Shown here: in pieces, positions 8,194 through 10,560 of the stretch
How the letters are laid out: each line of letters begins with the position of its first letter
Position numbering within the stretch: position 1 is the stretch's first letter
Source of the DNA: QHWK01 sp035315685
GTDB lineage: Bacteria > Acidobacteriota > Vicinamibacteria > Vicinamibacterales > CAVVIG01
Length of the DNA stretch: 10,560 nucleotides
Direction: 5' to 3'
NCBI GenBank assembly: GCA_035315685.1
Contig: DATFXR010000887.1
Span: 1-10,560, forward strand
Made by a program: the position numbers and the translations under genes
Notes under the pieces: generated by a model
Told to the model about the DNA's origin: nothing
What the model saw: only the letters and a program-made list of their open reading frames with translations
The model's database searches: none

Positions 8194-8940
8194 CTTCTTC
8201 GGCCCAATCATCAGCTTGTCCACGATCTTGTGCACACCGTCCACTTTCTTCGTCTGCTCGATCGCGCGGTCGCGGCCGGCTTCGCTCGGCACGGTTCCCG
8301 ACAGCGTCACGACGTGATCCTTGACGTCGACGCTTATGTCGCTGCCCTTCAGCAGATCCTCGTCGACGAATTTCGTGTGCACGCGCGTCTTGATGTAGGT
8401 GTCGGTGATCGCTTCGCCGGCCCTGGCGACGCCGTCAGCCGACTTGTCAGCGGCCTTCGCCGAGCCTTCCTTCGTCTTCACCCACGCGGTGTTGGCGCCT
8501 TCTTTGGTCTTTTCCCACGCGGTGTTCACGCCTTCTGCCGACTTGTCGATCGCCTTGTCGACGCCGCTCTTCGTCTTCTCGGCGCCTTTGTCCACCTTGC
8601 CCTCGACCTTGCCAGCCGTTCCGGTGGCGTTCAGATCGACGATCAGCTGGTTGTCGACGCGCGACACGCCGGTGATCGCCGCGAGATCGGCGGCCTTCCG
8701 GCGATCCGCTTCGGTCGGGACGGTGCCGGTGAGCGTGACGACGCCGTCATTGACCGACACCTTGATGTTGTATTTCTTCAGGGACGAGTCGTTGATCCGT
8801 TTCTCGATCCTCGGACCGAGCGTGGAATCCGGCAGCCGGGTAGTGGCGCTTGGCGCCTGCGGCGTGGCCGCGTGCATCGGCACTTGACCCGCAGCGAACA
8901 GCGCGGCGGCCGCAACGACGCATCCAATGACAGCTTTCAT
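8191..8940 (-). CDS. BON-domain protein with LEA-like 11-residue repeat linker
   Basis: A periplasmic protein of 249 residues. The start is ATG at 8940, chosen for its good Shine-Dalgarno (8949-8955) and immediate signal peptide (MKAVIGCVVAAAALFAAG, cleavage near AATPQ); the frame extends to 9027 without either. Two BON domains are visible: BON1 about 42-103 (IKVSVNDGVVTLTGTVPTEADRRK..., closing VDNQLIVDL) and BON2 about 178-246 (ISVDVKDHVVTLSGTVPSEAGR..., closing HKIVDKLMI). Each has the family V-x-L-x-G-x-V-P core. BON domains, as in OsmY, bind phospholipid surfaces and are tied to osmotic and envelope stress. Between them lie six tandem 11-residue units (115-180), for example GVNTAWEKTKE then GANTAWVKTKE, rich in Lys, Ala, Glu and Thr. 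They should form an amphipathic helix like group-3 LEA proteins. The BON call is firm; the stress role is inferred from the family. Confidence 0.92.
   Translation of the reverse strand: MKAVIGCVVAAAALFAAGQVPMHAATPQAPSATTRLPDSTLGPRIEKRINDSSLKKYNIKVSVNDGVVTLTGTVPTEADRRKAADLAAITGVSRVDNQLIVDLNATGTAGKVEGKVDKGAEKTKSGVDKAIDKSAEGVNTAWEKTKEGANTAWVKTKEGSAKAADKSADGVARAGEAITDTYIKTRVHTKFVDEDLLKGSDISVDVKDHVVTLSGTVPSEAGRDRAIEQTKKVDGVHKIVDKLMIGPKK
8401..8598 (-). repeat. 33-bp tandem repeats encoding hendecads
   Basis: Six in-frame 33-bp units inside the BON gene encode 11-residue repeats (protein 115-180). The two central copies (8481-8513 and 8514-8546) are the most alike, sharing CCCACGCGGTGTT and GCCTTCT blocks. 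The flanking units are diverged. This points to growth by tandem duplication with selection for an 11-residue (three-turn) helical period. Confidence 0.75.
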
Positions 8941-8948
8941 GCTCCTGT

Positions 8949-8955
8949 CTCCTTC
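8949..8955 (-). promoter_or_regulatory. Shine-Dalgarno site of the BON-domain gene
   Basis: On the minus strand GAAGGAG lies with its GGAG core 8 nt before the ATG at 8940. This supports that start over the longer frame beginning at 9027, which lacks a signal peptide at its end. Confidence 0.7.
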
Positions 8956-9119
8956 AAATGCCCAGCTCCGTGCTGAGCGCCTCGAGCTTGAAGAGCAAAC
9001 CGCGGTCCAACGCGACGATGGCGTCAAATGTCGAGATGGAGCGATGGTGGCTCATGCGGACCGGCGTCTGGTCGCGTCGGCCAGCTGCGTGAGCGCAGCC
9101 GTTTCCGTGTCTCTCGTAT
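8956..9119 (-). other. Intergenic region upstream of the BON gene
   Basis: This non-coding stretch must hold the BON promoter unless the gene is read through from the propeller gene upstream. I see no strong -35/-10 pair. A small palindrome GCTGCG-TGAG-CGCAGC (9084-9099) follows the propeller stop but has no U-run. No repeat like those at the convergent junctions is present here. Confidence 0.4.
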
Positions 9120-10560
9120 CTAGTGAAACCCCGTGATCAGGAATGCGTCGCGCAGCGGGTTCGCCCGAACCGCGAGGAGGCTGCGGCCGTCAGCCGACAG
9201 ATCGCCGCGGTTGATCGTGCCATCGGCCAGGTCAGTCACGACGCTCGCCGCGCCGCCCCTGAGCGGTTGGCGCCAGACGTTCACGCGATCGGCGCTCGTG
9301 TAGTAGAGAGCGCGGCTGTCGCGGCTCCACCAGACGCCGCCGTCGCTTGATCCGGCGCTGGCCTCGTACACGGCCGTCGGCTGGCCGCCTGCCACAGGAA
9401 ACACCGCGAGCGCGGGCGGACCGTACGGACGCGACAGCCAGAGGCCGCCGATCGAACGACCGTCGGGCGACGGCGACGCATGCGTCAACCCTTTGATCAG
9501 CATCGCCGGCGTACCGCCGCCAACCGACACGGTCCACGTGGAGTCGATGCGGTCGGCGCCTTGAGCAGTGAAAAAAAGCGATCGTTCATCCGGCGACAAG
9601 GCGAGATCCCAGGCCTCCGGCGTGCGGGCGACGAGCGACGCGGGCGCACCGCTTCGGTCCATCTTCCAGATGCCGGCGCGTCCGTCCCGCGTCGACAGGA
9701 AGTAGATCGTGCGGCCGTCTCGCGTCGGGCGCGGCAGGCAATTCGATCCATCGATAGTGATTTGCCGTCGGTGCGAGCCGTCGACGCCCATCGTCCAGAT
9801 TTGCGAGGAGCCGCCGTCGGACGACGTGAACACGATCGTGTCCGGATCGAGCCACGCCAGGCCGCCGAGCCCGTCCTCTTTCTCGCTCGGGATTCGTTCC
9901 AGACGGTCTCCCGCAAGCGGCAGCCGCCACATCCCCGCGTTGTGCAGTCCGCCGACGCTGACCAGCGACGATCCGTCTGCGGACACGCTCACGTTGCGAT
10001 ACTCGACGACGCCCGTGGTGATCGGCCGCGGCGGTCCGTCCGGCAGCGGTTGAAACCACAAATCAGATCCGAACTCAACCGACAGCTTGCGCTGAGGCGA
10101 TCCGGTGAAGACGATCCCCGTTCCGTCGGGCATCCACGACGCGAACAGCGCGTTGGCGAACGTCGCCGCGAAGCGCTTCGCGACACCGCTGGCGACGTCG
10201 ACCGTGAACAGATGTGCCGTGTGAGTGTGTGGATTGCGGACGGCCGCGGCGATCCGATCGCCCGACGGTGACCACGCCGGCGCGACGAAGAAGCCTGGCG
10301 CCAGCACGTCGGGCTCGTGCACGGTCGTCAACGTGCGCATCCCCGAACCATCGGTGTTGACCAGGACCAAAGCGCTCTGGCCGGGCGTCGGATAGCCGGC
10401 GCGCAGCGACGCGACGACCCTCCCATCGGGGGACACGATCGGATAGTGATCGAGCGGAACGCCGAGCCGGCGAGCCGTCCCGCCCAGCGTGGCGATGTTG
10501 AATAGCATTCCGCTCGGAGACGCGAGCGGCTCGGGGCCGCGGACGACGTAGTAGATCGAT
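9120..10560 (-). CDS. TolB/WD40-like beta-propeller protein, N-terminus outside window
   Basis: About 480 C-terminal residues are visible. The frame stays open past the ATG at 10508 to the window edge (SIYYVVRGPEP just upstream looks like a propeller strand), so the gene continues to the right. Beta-propeller blades recur with S-x-DG or close variants followed by a hydrophobic strand: SPDGRVVAS, SPSGDRIAAA, MPDGTGIVF, SADGSSLVS, TRDGRTIYF, SPDERSLFF, SPDGRSIGG, SRDSRALYY, SADGRSLLA. That is eight or more PD40/TolB-like repeats. It ends in NPLRDAFLITGFH, close to the D-V-V-L-I-x-F ending of propellers fused to Ser/Thr protein kinases or CadC-type winged-helix regulators in Acidobacteriota. The visible part is probably a periplasmic sensing or protein-binding domain; which effector it is fused to cannot be seen. 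A DPP6-like peptidase is unlikely, as no alpha/beta-hydrolase domain follows the propeller. Confidence 0.85.
   Translation of the reverse strand, partial: SIYYVVRGPEPLASPSGMLFNIATLGGTARRLGVPLDHYPIVSPDGRVVASLRAGYPTPGQSALVLVNTDGSGMRTLTTVHEPDVLAPGFFVAPAWSPSGDRIAAAVRNPHTHTAHLFTVDVASGVAKRFAATFANALFASWMPDGTGIVFTGSPQRKLSVEFGSDLWFQPLPDGPPRPITTGVVEYRNVSVSADGSSLVSVGGLHNAGMWRLPLAGDRLERIPSEKEDGLGGLAWLDPDTIVFTSSDGGSSQIWTMGVDGSHRRQITIDGSNCLPRPTRDGRTIYFLSTRDGRAGIWKMDRSGAPASLVARTPEAWDLALSPDERSLFFTAQGADRIDSTWTVSVGGGTPAMLIKGLTHASPSPDGRSIGGLWLSRPYGPPALAVFPVAGGQPTAVYEASAGSSDGGVWWSRDSRALYYTSADRVNVWRQPLRGGAASVVTDLADGTINRGDLSADGRSLLAVRANPLRDAFLITGFH

Noticed and set aside
8941..9027. A 29-residue extension of the BON protein
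   Set aside because: The extension is Ser/Arg-rich, lacks export features and would place the signal peptide internally. ATG 8940 has a good Shine-Dalgarno.
9084..9099. Palindrome GCTGCG-TGAG-CGCAGC as terminator of the propeller gene
   Set aside because: It has only 6-bp arms, no U-run and a composition expected by chance in this GC-rich DNA. Kept only as a note.

Overview
The window is GC-rich bacterial chromosome from a Gram-negative (diderm) organism. Outer-membrane and periplasmic proteins dominate. The mix is an ACE-like M2 lipoprotein, an Omp85 protein paired with a LolA-fold-like protein, a BON-domain protein and a TolB-like propeller. Together with decayed hairpin repeats at gene ends, this looks most like Acidobacteriota, perhaps Vicinamibacteria. 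That placement rests on memory of similar genomes, not on a search. I see no tRNA, rRNA, IS element, CRISPR array, phage gene or defence system. I do not see an obviously new multi-gene system. The most unusual material is in the gene boundaries and in two protein architectures.

Layout, left to right. Positions 1-667 (+) hold the 3' part of an AlkZ-related winged-helix gene, cut by the window edge. It converges on a mak-like ROK fructokinase (664-1575, -), and the two stop codons overlap inside a short repeat. A 51-bp divergent promoter region with an 8-bp inverted repeat separates mak from a BBE-type FAD oxidoreductase (1627-2988, +). A CACGAAG-type hairpin repeat (3015-3095) lies before an M2 (angiotensin-converting-enzyme family) dipeptidyl-carboxypeptidase lipoprotein (3160-4971, +). 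A second, AATTGG-type inverted repeat fills the gap to a convergent secreted protein of unknown function (5112-5789, -).

From a divergent start at 5833 runs a two-gene operon: a periplasmic LolA-fold-like protein (5833-6771) and a single-POTRA Omp85 barrel (6774-8078). They are 2 nt apart. A third hairpin repeat (8076-8193) separates the operon from a convergent BON-hendecad-BON protein (8191-8940, -). The window ends in the C-terminal part of a large TolB/WD40-like propeller protein (9120-10560, -) whose N-terminus lies outside.

How the genes relate: only the LolA-like/Omp85 pair is a convincing operon. The remaining genes look like independent units for sugar phosphorylation, flavin oxidation, peptide trimming, envelope stress and sensing. 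Two genes carry a TAnnnT -10 box ending 6 nt before the start codon, which suggests leaderless mRNAs. Others (1627, 8940) have clear Shine-Dalgarno sites. All three convergent junctions hold imperfect hairpin repeats that touch or supply the stop codons.
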